The notes beneath the pieces were generated by a model. It was not told where the DNA came from. It did no database searches and saw nothing but the letters and a program-made list of their open reading frames with translations. Of a stretch of DNA of 24,788 bases, positions 16,966-24,788 are shown in pieces. Source of the DNA: Gammaproteobacteria bacterium UBA2168 (lineage in GTDB: Bacteria; Pseudomonadota; Gammaproteobacteria; Pseudomonadales; Azotimanducaceae); the NCBI GenBank assembly GCA_002327525.1, contig DCWG01000102.1, forward strand, positions 1 to 24,788, given 5' to 3'. The translations under genes and the position numbers were made by a program. Position 1 is the stretch's first letter. Every line of letters starts with the position of its first letter.

Positions 16966-17610
16966 TTACAGCGCTGTGAGTTGATCCGGCGTACCAATGT
17001 CTGTCCAGAGCCCTGAAAACAGCTGCGCGGACAGCACCCCTCGTTCCATGGCCTCGAAATAGAGGGTGCGTAGTGAGAATGCACCCTGGGGTGAGCGTTC
17101 GAACAATACCGGATGCAGGAGGGCGATGCCGCAATACACCACCTCGTCGCCGCGTGCGATGATGCGAGTGTCCTCAACGTCGAAATCTCCCCGGCTGCGG
17201 AAGGCCGGTCTTGGGGTCACTACTATGTGCGCGGGACAGTCGTCGGGCGGTGCCTCCGGCAGGCTATCGAAGTCGAAAGTCGTGAAGATGTCGCCGTTCA
17301 GAATCACGAAGGGCTTTACTCCCAGCGACGGCAGGGCGGCTTTGATGCCCCCGCCGGTCTCGAGCAGTTTCTCCTCGCGGCTGTATACGATGTTTACGCC
17401 GTGCGCGCGGCCATCGCCGAGGTGCGTGGTGATCTGCTCGCCGAGGTGGTGCAGGTTGATGACGATATCGGTGATTCCCGCCTTCTTCAGCCACGACAAT
17501 TGGTGTTCTATCAGCGGACGCCCACGCACCTCGAGCAGCGGTTTCGGGGTGCGGTTGGTATACGGGCGAAGACGTGTGCCGCGACCGGCGGCGAGGATCA
17601 TCGCCTTCAC
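16966..17610 (-). CDS. murU: N-acetylmuramate alpha-1-phosphate uridylyltransferase
   Basis: A 214-residue nucleotidyltransferase. The partner with AmgK converts MurNAc-1-phosphate plus UTP to UDP-MurNAc in the cell-wall recycling route known from Pseudomonas. The NTP-binding signature is MILAAGRGTRLRPYTNRTPK, followed by PLLEVRGRPLIEHQL, ETGGGIKAALP, FVILNGDIFT (metal-binding Asp) and WTDIGTPDQL. The GTG at 17610 overlaps the amgK stop as GTGA; the frame is open far upstream but only as the shadow of amgK. The call to MurU rather than a generic sugar nucleotidyltransferase depends on the amgK neighbour. Confidence 0.88.
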   Translation of the reverse strand: MKAMILAAGRGTRLRPYTNRTPKPLLEVRGRPLIEHQLSWLKKAGITDIVINLHHLGEQITTHLGDGRAHGVNIVYSREEKLLETGGGIKAALPSLGVKPFVILNGDIFTTFDFDSLPEAPPDDCPAHIVVTPRPAFRSRGDFDVEDTRIIARGDEVVYCGIALLHPVLFERSPQGAFSLRTLYFEAMERGVLSAQLFSGLWTDIGTPDQLTAL

Positions 17611-18590
17611 TGGAGTTTCCGCCGTGTCAGGACGGTGAGTTCGGGAATCCAGTCCGCCAGGGGGGTTGCTTCGGGATAGCGAGTGGCCGTGGCGGCGGCG
17701 ACCTCGAGTACGGGAGCGATATGTTCGAGATGGGTGTCCTTGCCATCTCGTAGATGCAGTCGCGCGAAGATACCGATGGCTTTTAACTGCCGTTGTAACG
17801 CGGTTAGGTCGAACACCTGCTCGAACGTGTCGAGATCGAAGTCGATTTCGGTTAGTTGCAGGTAGCGGGCGCACCAACCTCGGATGGACGTCACCTCGAA
17901 CCGGTGGTAGCAGTCGTATAAAAGGGAGGCGAGATCGTAGGTGGCAGGCCCGATCATCGCGTCCTGAAAATCTACTATGCCAAAAGTGCCATTGCTGGCG
18001 AACAACAGATTGCGGCAGTGGTAGTCCAGGTGAATGCAACACTGAGGCTGATCGATGTCGTTCTGGACCAGGACATCGAACAGGCTTCGTATGCGTGCAG
18101 GCATGCTCGTACCCAGCAGGCCTGAGACGAACCAATCGGTGAAGATGCCGAGTTCGTCCACGAACCGCTCTCTCGGGTAGGGTGGAATGCGCGCATCGTC
18201 GATGCGCTGCAACCGTATCAGGTGCTGGAGAGCGACCTCTAGTGCTGCATTGGTGTCACCTTCGATGTACGCCTGTTCGAAGTGCCGCTCGCCGAGATCG
18301 GATAACAGAAACCAGCCATGTGCGCGATCCACGGCCAGTATCTCCGGAACCGGTAGACCCGCATTTGAAAACACGTCCCGGGAGGCGAGAAACTGATCGT
18401 TTCGCTCGGTGGCGGGAGGGGAGGACATAGCGACCAGGGTGGAAGGGGCGCGTGGGTCCGCCACAGGGCGCAGCACCAGGCGGTAGAAGCTACGGGTGCT
18501 GGCTTCCACACGCATGGCTGAGATGGCCCCGAGTTCACGATCCAACTTCGCGGCCTGTCCGGTTATCCAGTGTTTCAGATCGTCTTGCAC
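17607..18590 (-). CDS. amgK: N-acetylmuramate/N-acetylglucosamine anomeric kinase
   Basis: A 327-residue aminoglycoside-phosphotransferase-fold kinase. AmgK phosphorylates the anomeric hydroxyl of MurNAc and GlcNAc recovered from peptidoglycan, feeding MurU and bypassing de novo MurA/MurB synthesis, a route linked to fosfomycin tolerance in Pseudomonas. The catalytic loop is H187-L-D189-Y-H-C-R-N194, and the metal-binding motif is IVDFQDA (D207, D210). The start is GTG at 18590 with no ribosome-binding site; a perfect TATAAT lies 8 nt upstream, suggesting a leaderless mRNA. It diverges from lptD. Confidence 0.9.
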   Translation of the reverse strand: MQDDLKHWITGQAAKLDRELGAISAMRVEASTRSFYRLVLRPVADPRAPSTLVAMSSPPATERNDQFLASRDVFSNAGLPVPEILAVDRAHGWFLLSDLGERHFEQAYIEGDTNAALEVALQHLIRLQRIDDARIPPYPRERFVDELGIFTDWFVSGLLGTSMPARIRSLFDVLVQNDIDQPQCCIHLDYHCRNLLFASNGTFGIVDFQDAMIGPATYDLASLLYDCYHRFEVTSIRGWCARYLQLTEIDFDLDTFEQVFDLTALQRQLKAIGIFARLHLRDGKDTHLEHIAPVLEVAAATATRYPEATPLADWIPELTVLTRRKLQ

Positions 18591-18598
18591 GGGTGAGC

Positions 18599-18604
18599 AT
18601 TATA
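18599..18604 (-). promoter_or_regulatory. -10 box of amgK promoter, probably leaderless
   Basis: TATAAT on the minus strand ends 8 nt before the amgK GTG, so transcription should begin at or within 1-2 nt of the start codon. The -35 region (around 18621-18627) is not close to consensus. Confidence 0.55.
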
Positions 18605-18624
18605 GAGATTTTGCCGTAGGTGAA

Positions 18625-18652
18625 TTGCGAACGGATTTTCATCGCGTATGAT
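18625..18652 (+). promoter_or_regulatory. Promoter of lptD operon, probably leaderless
   Basis: TTGCGA (18625-18630) and TATGAT (18647-18652) are separated by 16 nt. The -10 is followed by 7 nt and then ATG 18660, so the predicted transcript begins at the start codon. An in-frame ATG at 18648 lies inside the -10 and would then not be transcribed. Confidence 0.55.
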
Positions 18653-18659
18653 CGCGCGG

Positions 18660-21344
18660 ATGGGTGCACTGAGAACGTTGTTGGTGGCCGCATGGTGGTT
18701 GCTCGCCCTGTGGGCGCATAGCGCGACACCAGAGGACCAGCCGATTCTCTATGAGACCCACGGCGGTTTTGTGTGCGGACGCGCGGAAGAAACGGGTAAG
18801 TGGCGTTGTGAGGGCGCCAGCAACGCGGCGCGTGCTTCCGCGAGCAAGGAGCGCAGGCGCGAAGCGGCCGATTCCGCGACGCCGCTGGTATCGCCGAAGC
18901 CAGAGAAACCCGCTCCACGAGTCACACCCCCTCCCGACGCGGAACCACCGTCAGCGATCGAGCGTGCACCCGCGTCACCGCCCGTAGCGGCGCAGCCAAC
19001 GGCAAAGGCAGAATTGCCGCAACGGCCGCACACCCCGTTTCAGATGCTGGAAGACTTCGCCGCCAGTCTCTGGGTACCGGAGTCGCGGCTTTCCGAGAAG
19101 CGGCAGGCCGGCTACTGTGCCGGTGGTTACCTCGAACCCGCCTACCCCGGCAGGGGCGGCGCTGAAATCGAAACCCTGCCCATCACAGTCGAGGCAGACG
19201 GTATTGGCTATGATGTCGGGGAGGAGATTCAGCTCGAGGGCGATGTCACTCTGTCTCAAGGTGATCGCACGGTGCGAACACGTCGCGCGAGAGTGGACGA
19301 GGTGTCGTGGATCGCCCACCTCGAAGGGGGCGTGCGTATAGAGGAGCCGGGTTTGATCGCTCAGGGTGAGTCCGCGCAGGTCGATCTGCGTACCCGTGCG
19401 GCGGATGTCAGCGAGGCGCAGTTCGTGCTCGTGGAGGGTGAATTTCGCGGTGATGCGCAGACCATCAAGCGCGACACCGACGGCAACCTCGACATGCAGC
19501 GCGCCAGCTTCACGCGCTGCCAGCCAGACAGCGATGGTTGGGTGCTTAGCGCCCGGGATCTGCATCTGCCGGAAGACGAGGTGTTCGGTACGGCGCGCAA
19601 CGCCACGATCAGAGTGCACTCCGTACCAGTTTTCTATACACCCTACCTGCTCTTTCCAGTGAGTGATGAGCGTGTGTCAGGATTTTTGTTTCCCGATTTC
19701 GGCTATTCCAGCGAAGATGGTTTCGATCTCGCGCTGCCCTACTATCTGAATCTGGCACCCAGCTACGATGCGACGCTTACCCCCCGCTGGATGAGCGAAC
19801 GCGGGGTGGGTCTGGAGGCGGAATTTCGCCATCGCTCATCCTGGGCGGAGACGAGTCTTGGCGGTGCGTTCCTGACCGAGGACGATCTCTACAATGGCAC
19901 CCAGTCGCTAGATGACTGGGAAGACGATCTGGCACTTGGGATGGCTTCACCTTCAGAGTTCGATCCTGCCGATCGCTGGCTGTACAGCATGGATCACAGG
20001 GGGCAGCTGGGGCGCTTTCGCACACGCATAGACTACACGGCGGTTAGTGACCGAGATTACTTTCGCGATCTCGGAACGGATCTCGGGGTATCCAGCCGTA
20101 TCCAGTTGCAGCGCCTCGGCGAGGTGCGCTACGACCGCGGTGGGTTCGCCATGCGTTTGTGGGCGCAGCGTTTTCAGCGTCTGGACGAGATCGAGCGGGA
20201 GGAATACGAGCGCCTGCCCGAACTGGATGCGAGCTACGTTTTCGATCTCGGCCCGTTCGATGTCTCCATCGCCGGTGCGCTCGCTTCCTTCGATCGAGAC
20301 AACGAAGACCAGCTCGGCATAAATGCGTTGGAGGGGGAACGCATGCACGTGGAACCACGCATCACCCTGCCGTTCAGCTGGCCGTTCGGCTTTCTCACCA
20401 TCAGCGGTGGCTACCGGTACACGCGCTATGATCTCGAATCCGAGGCAAGCCCGCTCGACGACGATCAGCCGGAACGGTCCATCGGCATGGGTTCGGTGGG
20501 CGGGGGACTGTTTTTCGAACGTGATGTCGAGTGGTTTGGCACGCCGCTGGTGCATACGCTCGAGCCGCGTGCTTATTATCTGTATCAGGAATACGAGGAT
20601 CAGACCGATCTGCCGCTGTTTGACGCCAAAGAGCTGACGTTCAACTACATACAACTGTATCGGGACAATCGCTTCACCGGCATCGATCGCATCGGGGATG
20701 CCAATCAGCTGTCTGCAGGTGTCACGACGCGATTCTTGAGCCGGGTGGATGGGCGCGAGTATTTCCGCGCCAGCATCGGTGGGATCGTCTACTTCGAAGA
20801 CCGCGAGGTCACTTTGCGCGGTACACCGACAGAGGAGGAGTTCCATTCGACATCCGCCCTCGCCGCGGAGGTCCTCACCCACATCGGCAACTGGCGTTTC
20901 GGGGGTAACATCGTGTGGGACCCGCATGACAACGAGGTGGATGAAAGCGGCGTACTGGTGGGCTTTCAGCCGGACAGCCGGCGCATGCTCAACGTCGGCT
21001 ACCGCAAGCGTGTCAAAAGCGATATCGAACAGACCGATTTGTCCGTGTACTGGCCCATTTCGGAACGCTTCTCGGTGTTCGGCCGATGGAACTATGATCT
21101 AGTCAGCGCTCGAACTATTGAGGTGTTTGGCGGAATCGAGTACAACGACTGCTGCTGGCAGATACGTCTGATTTCGAGACGTTTTCTGGATGCACCGAGC
21201 AACGATTTCACGAACGTGGAACCCGATGATGGCATCTTTCTCCAGATCGGCTTCCGGGGACTCGGCGGTTTCGGCAACCGCATCGAATCGGTACTCCAGC
21301 GCGGTATCCGCGGCTATCGAACGGAGAACTTCATTGCGTACTAA
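18660..21344 (+). CDS. lptD: LPS-assembly protein LptD
   Basis: An 894-residue outer-membrane beta-barrel that, with LptE, inserts lipopolysaccharide into the outer leaflet. A signal peptide (GALRTLLVAAWWLLALWAHS, cleavage near 21-23) is followed by a Pro/Ala/Glu-rich low-complexity stretch (about 65-120), then the LptA-like periplasmic jellyroll (ITVEADGIGYDVGEEIQLEG through HLEGGVRIEEPG), and the LptD barrel (VPVFYTPYLLFPVSDER and GFLFPDFGYSS onward). Cysteines expected for the interdomain disulfides are visible: GYCAGGYLEP, TRCQPDSDGW, and the CC pair in YNDCCWQI. Two additional Cys (C39 and C50) lie near the mature N-terminus. Start 18660 is preferred to 18648 because the latter lies in the promoter. 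It overlaps surA by 11 bp. Confidence 0.95.
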   Translation: MGALRTLLVAAWWLLALWAHSATPEDQPILYETHGGFVCGRAEETGKWRCEGASNAARASASKERRREAADSATPLVSPKPEKPAPRVTPPPDAEPPSAIERAPASPPVAAQPTAKAELPQRPHTPFQMLEDFAASLWVPESRLSEKRQAGYCAGGYLEPAYPGRGGAEIETLPITVEADGIGYDVGEEIQLEGDVTLSQGDRTVRTRRARVDEVSWIAHLEGGVRIEEPGLIAQGESAQVDLRTRAADVSEAQFVLVEGEFRGDAQTIKRDTDGNLDMQRASFTRCQPDSDGWVLSARDLHLPEDEVFGTARNATIRVHSVPVFYTPYLLFPVSDERVSGFLFPDFGYSSEDGFDLALPYYLNLAPSYDATLTPRWMSERGVGLEAEFRHRSSWAETSLGGAFLTEDDLYNGTQSLDDWEDDLALGMASPSEFDPADRWLYSMDHRGQLGRFRTRIDYTAVSDRDYFRDLGTDLGVSSRIQLQRLGEVRYDRGGFAMRLWAQRFQRLDEIEREEYERLPELDASYVFDLGPFDVSIAGALASFDRDNEDQLGINALEGERMHVEPRITLPFSWPFGFLTISGGYRYTRYDLESEASPLDDDQPERSIGMGSVGGGLFFERDVEWFGTPLVHTLEPRAYYLYQEYEDQTDLPLFDAKELTFNYIQLYRDNRFTGIDRIGDANQLSAGVTTRFLSRVDGREYFRASIGGIVYFEDREVTLRGTPTEEEFHSTSALAAEVLTHIGNWRFGGNIVWDPHDNEVDESGVLVGFQPDSRRMLNVGYRKRVKSDIEQTDLSVYWPISERFSVFGRWNYDLVSARTIEVFGGIEYNDCCWQIRLISRRFLDAPSNDFTNVEPDDGIFLQIGFRGLGGFGNRIESVLQRGIRGYRTENFIAY

Positions 21345-22623
21345 TCGTGGTATTTCGGCTCCGGCCTGCGTGGCCCTGGTATTCATGGCTAGCCTGGTGC
21401 ACGCGGCTTACCGCGAACTGGATACTATCGTCGCCGTCGTCGACGACGATGTCGTACTCGCCTCTGAGCTGCTCAGCCGGCTCGAGACCGTGCAGGAGCA
21501 GATCCAGGCACGCAACATGCAGATGCCGCCGCAGGATGTGCTGCTCAGCCAGCTCATGGAAAGGCTTATTGTCGAGAACATACAGCTGCAGCATGCTGAA
21601 CGCCGAGGCGTGGAGATCGACGATGAAACACTGACCCGCGCGGTGATGAATTTTGCCGAGGGCAATGGTATGAACCTTGAGCAGTTTCAGCAGGCATTGC
21701 TCGACGATGGGCTCAGCTATCGTGAGTTCCGCGAGGAGATCCGACGCGAGATGATGATCTCGAGACTGCAGCGCAACCTCGTGAGCCGGCGCATCTCCAT
21801 CAATGAAAAGGAAGTCGACGACCTGCTCAACTCACCCTACTACCAACAGCTTTTGTCGGACGAGTTCCGTGTGGGACACATACTGCTGGAAATCAGCCAG
21901 AATGCGAGCGAAGAAGTAGTGGCCGAGGCGCATGAGCGGGCCCGACGTATCGTTGCCAACCTGCGCGAGGGTGCGGACTTCAGTCAGACGGCCATGGCGG
22001 AATCAGCCGGTGCGAGAGCATTGGAAGGGGGCGATCTGGGCTGGCGGAAGGCGGGCGAATTACCGAGTTTGTTTGCTGAGCAGATACTCAACCTCGAGGT
22101 AGGTGAAACCGCGGCTGCCATTCCCAGCCCGAGCGGGATCCACATCATCCAGCTTTTGGAGAAACGCGGCGCTGGAACCCAACGGGAACACCAGACGCAG
22201 GCGCGCCACATTCTCGTGCAACCGTCGGAGATCCGTACACCGGAGCAGACCGAGACGCTCATCCGTGAACTTCACACGCAGCTCGAGGAAGGCGCGGACT
22301 TCTGCACCCTGGCTGAGGAACACTCGGAAGATCCCGGTAGCGCGTTGAACTGCGGTGACCTCGGCTGGACCACGGGCGATCAATTCGTCGAGCGTTTCGT
22401 GGCAGTCATGAACGATACGGAGGTCGGTGGGCGCAGCGAACCGTTCCAGTCGCGCTATGGCTGGCATGTCCTGGAAGTGCAGGATCGCCGTGAACAGGAC
22501 ATGAGTGAGGAGACCAGGCGCAATATGGCGTTGCAGATTCTCCATCAACGGCGCTTCGACGAGGAACTGCAGGAGTGGCTGAAGGAAATTCGCGACGAGG
22601 CTTTCGTCGAAATCAGGCTCTAG
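21334..22623 (+). CDS. surA: Periplasmic chaperone and peptidyl-prolyl isomerase SurA
   Basis: A 429-residue chaperone that escorts outer-membrane proteins, including LptD, across the periplasm. A signal peptide (ISAPACVALVFMASLVHA) precedes the N-terminal chaperone domain (YRELDTIVAVVDDDVVLASE). Two parvulin domains follow, starting at about residues 177 (VGHILLEIS) and 288 (ARHILVQPSE), and the C-terminal chaperone helix (RRNMALQILHQRRFDEELQE). The start is TTG at 21334, inside the lptD 3' end, with GGAG at 21323-21326 and 7 nt spacing; it gives a normal length for the family. The lptD-surA order is conserved across Gammaproteobacteria. Confidence 0.95.
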   Translation: MRTNRGISAPACVALVFMASLVHAAYRELDTIVAVVDDDVVLASELLSRLETVQEQIQARNMQMPPQDVLLSQLMERLIVENIQLQHAERRGVEIDDETLTRAVMNFAEGNGMNLEQFQQALLDDGLSYREFREEIRREMMISRLQRNLVSRRISINEKEVDDLLNSPYYQQLLSDEFRVGHILLEISQNASEEVVAEAHERARRIVANLREGADFSQTAMAESAGARALEGGDLGWRKAGELPSLFAEQILNLEVGETAAAIPSPSGIHIIQLLEKRGAGTQREHQTQARHILVQPSEIRTPEQTETLIRELHTQLEEGADFCTLAEEHSEDPGSALNCGDLGWTTGDQFVERFVAVMNDTEVGGRSEPFQSRYGWHVLEVQDRREQDMSEETRRNMALQILHQRRFDEELQEWLKEIRDEAFVEIRL

Positions 22624-22629
22624 TGGGCC

Positions 22630-23592
22630 ATGGGGCGTGAGGCCACGCTGGCTGTCACGCCGGGTGAGCCTGCCGGTATCGGGCCGGATCTGCTCATTCG
22701 CCTAGCGCAGAATCAGCGCGACGAATACTGGGTCGCCATAGCGGATGCGGGTATGCTCGAGCAGCGCGCCCGCCAGCTAGGGCTTACGCTGCGGATAAGC
22801 GAGGCGGCGACCCGCGATGCGGGCAGCCTGTGCGTGCGGCATATTGCCCTCTCAGAGCCTGTGTCACCCGGCATCCTCAACGTGGCCAACGTGGAGGGGC
22901 TGATGTCCGCTCTTTTGTACGCGGCGGATGGCTGTGTGAAGGGCGAATTCGATGCACTGGTCACCGGTCCCATGCAGAAGTCCATTGTCGTCGAGTCCGG
23001 CCGCGCTTTCAGCGGGCACACAGAGTTTCTTCAGCGACATGCGGGTGTGGAAGACGTGCTGATGCTGCTGGTGGCCGGTGCGCTGCGTGTGGCGGTGGTT
23101 ACCACGCATATCCCGCTACGCGACGTTGCCGATGCGATCGACCGGCCGCTGCTCGAGAGCAAGCTGCATCTGCTGCTCGCCGGTCTCAAGCAGTATTTCG
23201 ACATTGCCTTGCCTCGTGTCGCGGTGACGGGGCTCAATCCGCATGCGGGGGAGGATGGTCATCTCGGCTCGGAGGAGAAGATGATCATCGAACCGGTATG
23301 CGAAGCGTTCAGGGCTCGGGGTGCGAAGATTCTGGGGCCGTTACCCTCGGATACGGCCTTCGTCCCCGGTGCGCTGGCGTCTTTTGATGCCGTGCTGGCC
23401 ATGTATCACGATCAGGGATTGCCGGTGTTGAAGCACGCCGGATTCGGTCGCGCAGTGAACGTCACGCTGGGCCTTCCCTACCTGCGGACCTCCGTGGACC
23501 ATGGTACGGCGCTGGATCTAGCCGGCACCATGCACGCCGACACCGGCAGTATGGCGGCCGCGATCGAACTCGCTGGCCGCAATCGGGCATGA
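22630..23592 (+). CDS. pdxA: 4-hydroxythreonine-4-phosphate dehydrogenase
   Basis: A 320-residue metal- and NAD-dependent enzyme of the DXP-dependent vitamin B6 route. It oxidises 4-phosphohydroxy-threonine to the precursor used by PdxJ. Motifs are TPGEPAGIGPDLL at the N-terminus, LVTGPMQKSIV, SGHTEFLQRHAG (metal His), GLNPHAGEDGHLGSEE (metal His) and AMYHDQGLPVLK (metal His), with a C-terminal nucleotide-binding region. The gene starts 6 bp after surA and overlaps rsmA by 4 bp (ATGA). Confidence 0.97.
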   Translation: MGREATLAVTPGEPAGIGPDLLIRLAQNQRDEYWVAIADAGMLEQRARQLGLTLRISEAATRDAGSLCVRHIALSEPVSPGILNVANVEGLMSALLYAADGCVKGEFDALVTGPMQKSIVVESGRAFSGHTEFLQRHAGVEDVLMLLVAGALRVAVVTTHIPLRDVADAIDRPLLESKLHLLLAGLKQYFDIALPRVAVTGLNPHAGEDGHLGSEEKMIIEPVCEAFRARGAKILGPLPSDTAFVPGALASFDAVLAMYHDQGLPVLKHAGFGRAVNVTLGLPYLRTSVDHGTALDLAGTMHADTGSMAAAIELAGRNRA

Positions 23593-24359
23593 GAGCGCGC
23601 AAGCGTTTCGGTCAGCACTTTCTTCATGACACGGGTGTGCTCGACCGCATCGCGGCCGCCGTGAACGTGCGTCCAGGCGATGCGGTACTCGAAATCGGGC
23701 CGGGCCGGGGGGCCTTGACGGAGACGCTGACCGGTGTGGCCTCGCGTTATGTCGCCATCGAGATCGATCGTAACCTCGCGCCTTTCGTACGCCAGCGCTT
23801 CCCGCGCATAGAAGTGGTGACCGGCGATGTGCTGAAGTTGCCACTCGATGAGCTGTTGTCGGGTGAACGCTGGAGAGTGGTCGGGAATCTCCCGTACAAC
23901 ATCACATCCCCGGTGTTGCTGAAGCTGCTCGGCCAACTCGATGCTATCCGGGATATGCACTTCATGATCCAGCGTGAGGTTGCCCTGCGTCTCGCGGCTG
24001 ACCCGGGTAACAAGGCCTGGGGCAGGCTCACCGTCATGGTGCGGCACGAGTGTGATGTGATCCGCCTTTTCGATGTCGCACCGGGCAGCTTCACGCCACC
24101 TCCGGCGGTGCAATCCTCCGTCATCAGGGTGCTGCCTAGAGCCGGAGGTGCGCGCGCTGACAGCCGGAGCCATTTCGAGGAAGTGGTTCGCCACGCATTC
24201 TCGCAACGGCGTAAACGGATGGCAAATGCACTGCGCGGGCTCGGCGTAGACTTCGATATCGCACAGGTCGATCCCGGGTTGCGAGCGGACGCATTGTCGG
24301 TCGATGATTTCGTGCGGCTCGCCAACACGATTGGATCCAAGAGGATCGAAGAGGGCTGA
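23589..24359 (+). CDS. rsmA: 16S rRNA (adenine1518-N6/adenine1519-N6)-dimethyltransferase
   Basis: A 256-residue SAM-dependent methyltransferase (KsgA) that dimethylates two adjacent adenines in helix 45 of 16S rRNA during 30S maturation. Motifs are RKRFGQHFLHD, VLEIGPGRGALTETL (SAM-binding motif I), VVTGDVLKLPL, the catalytic NLPYNITSPVL, and FTPPPAVQSSVI in the C-terminal domain. It is translationally coupled to pdxA (ATGA) and overlaps apaG by one base. Loss of KsgA gives kasugamycin resistance in other bacteria; nothing suggests damage here. Confidence 0.97.
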   Translation: MRARKRFGQHFLHDTGVLDRIAAAVNVRPGDAVLEIGPGRGALTETLTGVASRYVAIEIDRNLAPFVRQRFPRIEVVTGDVLKLPLDELLSGERWRVVGNLPYNITSPVLLKLLGQLDAIRDMHFMIQREVALRLAADPGNKAWGRLTVMVRHECDVIRLFDVAPGSFTPPPAVQSSVIRVLPRAGGARADSRSHFEEVVRHAFSQRRKRMANALRGLGVDFDIAQVDPGLRADALSVDDFVRLANTIGSKRIEEG

Positions 24360-24727
24360 TGTCGGGAATCGAGATTGAGACACACAGCTGGTTCGTTGAA
24401 AAGGAGTCGGATCCGGAGCACGGCCACTATGTGTTCGCGTACACGATCACGATCAGCAACTCTGGCGCGATGCCAGGTCAATTGCTGAGCCGGCACTGGT
24501 TTGTTACCGACGGTGCGGATCAGGTGGAGGAAGTGGAAGGACCGGGCGTGGTCGGCAAACAACCTCGTCTCGAGGGAGGTGAGTCTTTTCGCTATACCAG
24601 CGCCGCCGTGCTTGGCACTCCGGTAGGCAGCATGTACGGCAGTTACGAGTTCAGGCGTGACGACGACACACGCTTTCGCGTGCTCATACCCGCCTTCACG
24701 CTCGCCGTGCCGAGTGCGATTCACTGA
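24359..24727 (+). CDS. apaG: ApaG/DUF525 domain protein
   Basis: A 122-residue small beta-sandwich (fibronectin-III-like) protein of unknown exact role, conserved between rsmA and apaH. Typical strands and loops are YVFAYTITISNSG, LLSRHWFVTDG, GPGVVGKQPRLEGGESF and VGSMYGSYEF. In E. coli apaG is cotranscribed with rsmA and apaH. The start ATG overlaps the rsmA stop by one base (TGATG), and the stop overlaps the apaH start the same way. Confidence 0.96.
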   Translation: MSGIEIETHSWFVEKESDPEHGHYVFAYTITISNSGAMPGQLLSRHWFVTDGADQVEEVEGPGVVGKQPRLEGGESFRYTSAAVLGTPVGSMYGSYEFRRDDDTRFRVLIPAFTLAVPSAIH

Positions 24728-24788
24728 TGGCCACGTATGCCATCGGCGACATCCAGGGTTGCTATGTGGAATTCAACGACTTACTGGA
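24727..24788 (+). CDS. apaH: Diadenosine tetraphosphatase, N-terminal fragment at window edge
   Basis: Only about 20 residues are visible before the window ends. They read MATYAIGDIQGCY, the standard ApaH N-terminus, with the first metal-binding Asp of the metallophosphatase motif GDIQG. The enzyme hydrolyses Ap4A to ADP. The ATG overlaps the apaG stop by one base (TGATG), so this is the continuation of the lptD operon. Confidence 0.93.
   Translation, partial: MATYAIGDIQGCYVEFNDLL

Overview
The window is a dense, GC-rich bacterial chromosome segment with short or overlapping gene junctions. It reads as a gammaproteobacterium with broadly Pseudomonas-like gene order: prmA / zinc-ribbon protein / dusB / purH / purD, then HIT / coq7 / osmC / crp(vfr), trpGDC, trpE-gph-rpe, murU-amgK and lptD-surA-pdxA-rsmA-apaG-apaH. 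The LPS-export, ubiquinone and Vfr-like genes agree with this. I cannot place it to genus.

Left part (1-5.3 kb, + strand): the 3' end of prmA, a zinc-ribbon/DUF3426 membrane protein, dusB, purH and purD. The fis gene that normally lies between dusB and purH is absent here. Next (5.3-8.9 kb) come a protein with two cyclic-nucleotide-binding-like domains and a Cys-less rhodanese-like tail, a HIT hydrolase, coq7, osmC (- strand) and a Vfr/CRP regulator (+). A hairpin separates crp from the convergent trp genes.

Middle (8.9-16.9 kb, mostly - strand): trpG-trpD-trpC (anthranilate synthase glutaminase, anthranilate phosphoribosyltransferase, indole-glycerol-phosphate synthase) and, about 2.5 kb away, trpE behind rpe and gph. 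The interval between trpE and trpG is the odd part of the window. It holds pieces of at least five unrelated genes: a coiled-coil protein with no usable start at its coding edge, a TPR fragment fused in frame to the C-terminus of an acyl-CoA dehydrogenase, a four-helix membrane protein, a frameshifted membrane-protein remnant, and the first two helices of a voltage-gated ion channel. In P. aeruginosa the same trpE-trpG interval carries the R/F pyocin cluster, so this looks like a known insertion site that here holds decayed cargo.

Right part (16.9-24.8 kb): murU and amgK (peptidoglycan sugar recycling, - strand) diverge from the lptD-surA-pdxA-rsmA-apaG-apaH operon (+). The 69 bp between the amgK and lptD start codons contain outward-facing -10 boxes 7-8 nt from both starts, suggesting leaderless transcripts in both directions.

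Most of the window is conserved housekeeping DNA. I found no complete new defence, mobile or biosynthetic system, no CRISPR array, no tRNA or rRNA, and no recognisable transposase or integrase. The best leads are the trpE-trpG gene graveyard, the divergent leaderless promoters and the cNMP-cNMP-rhodanese protein.
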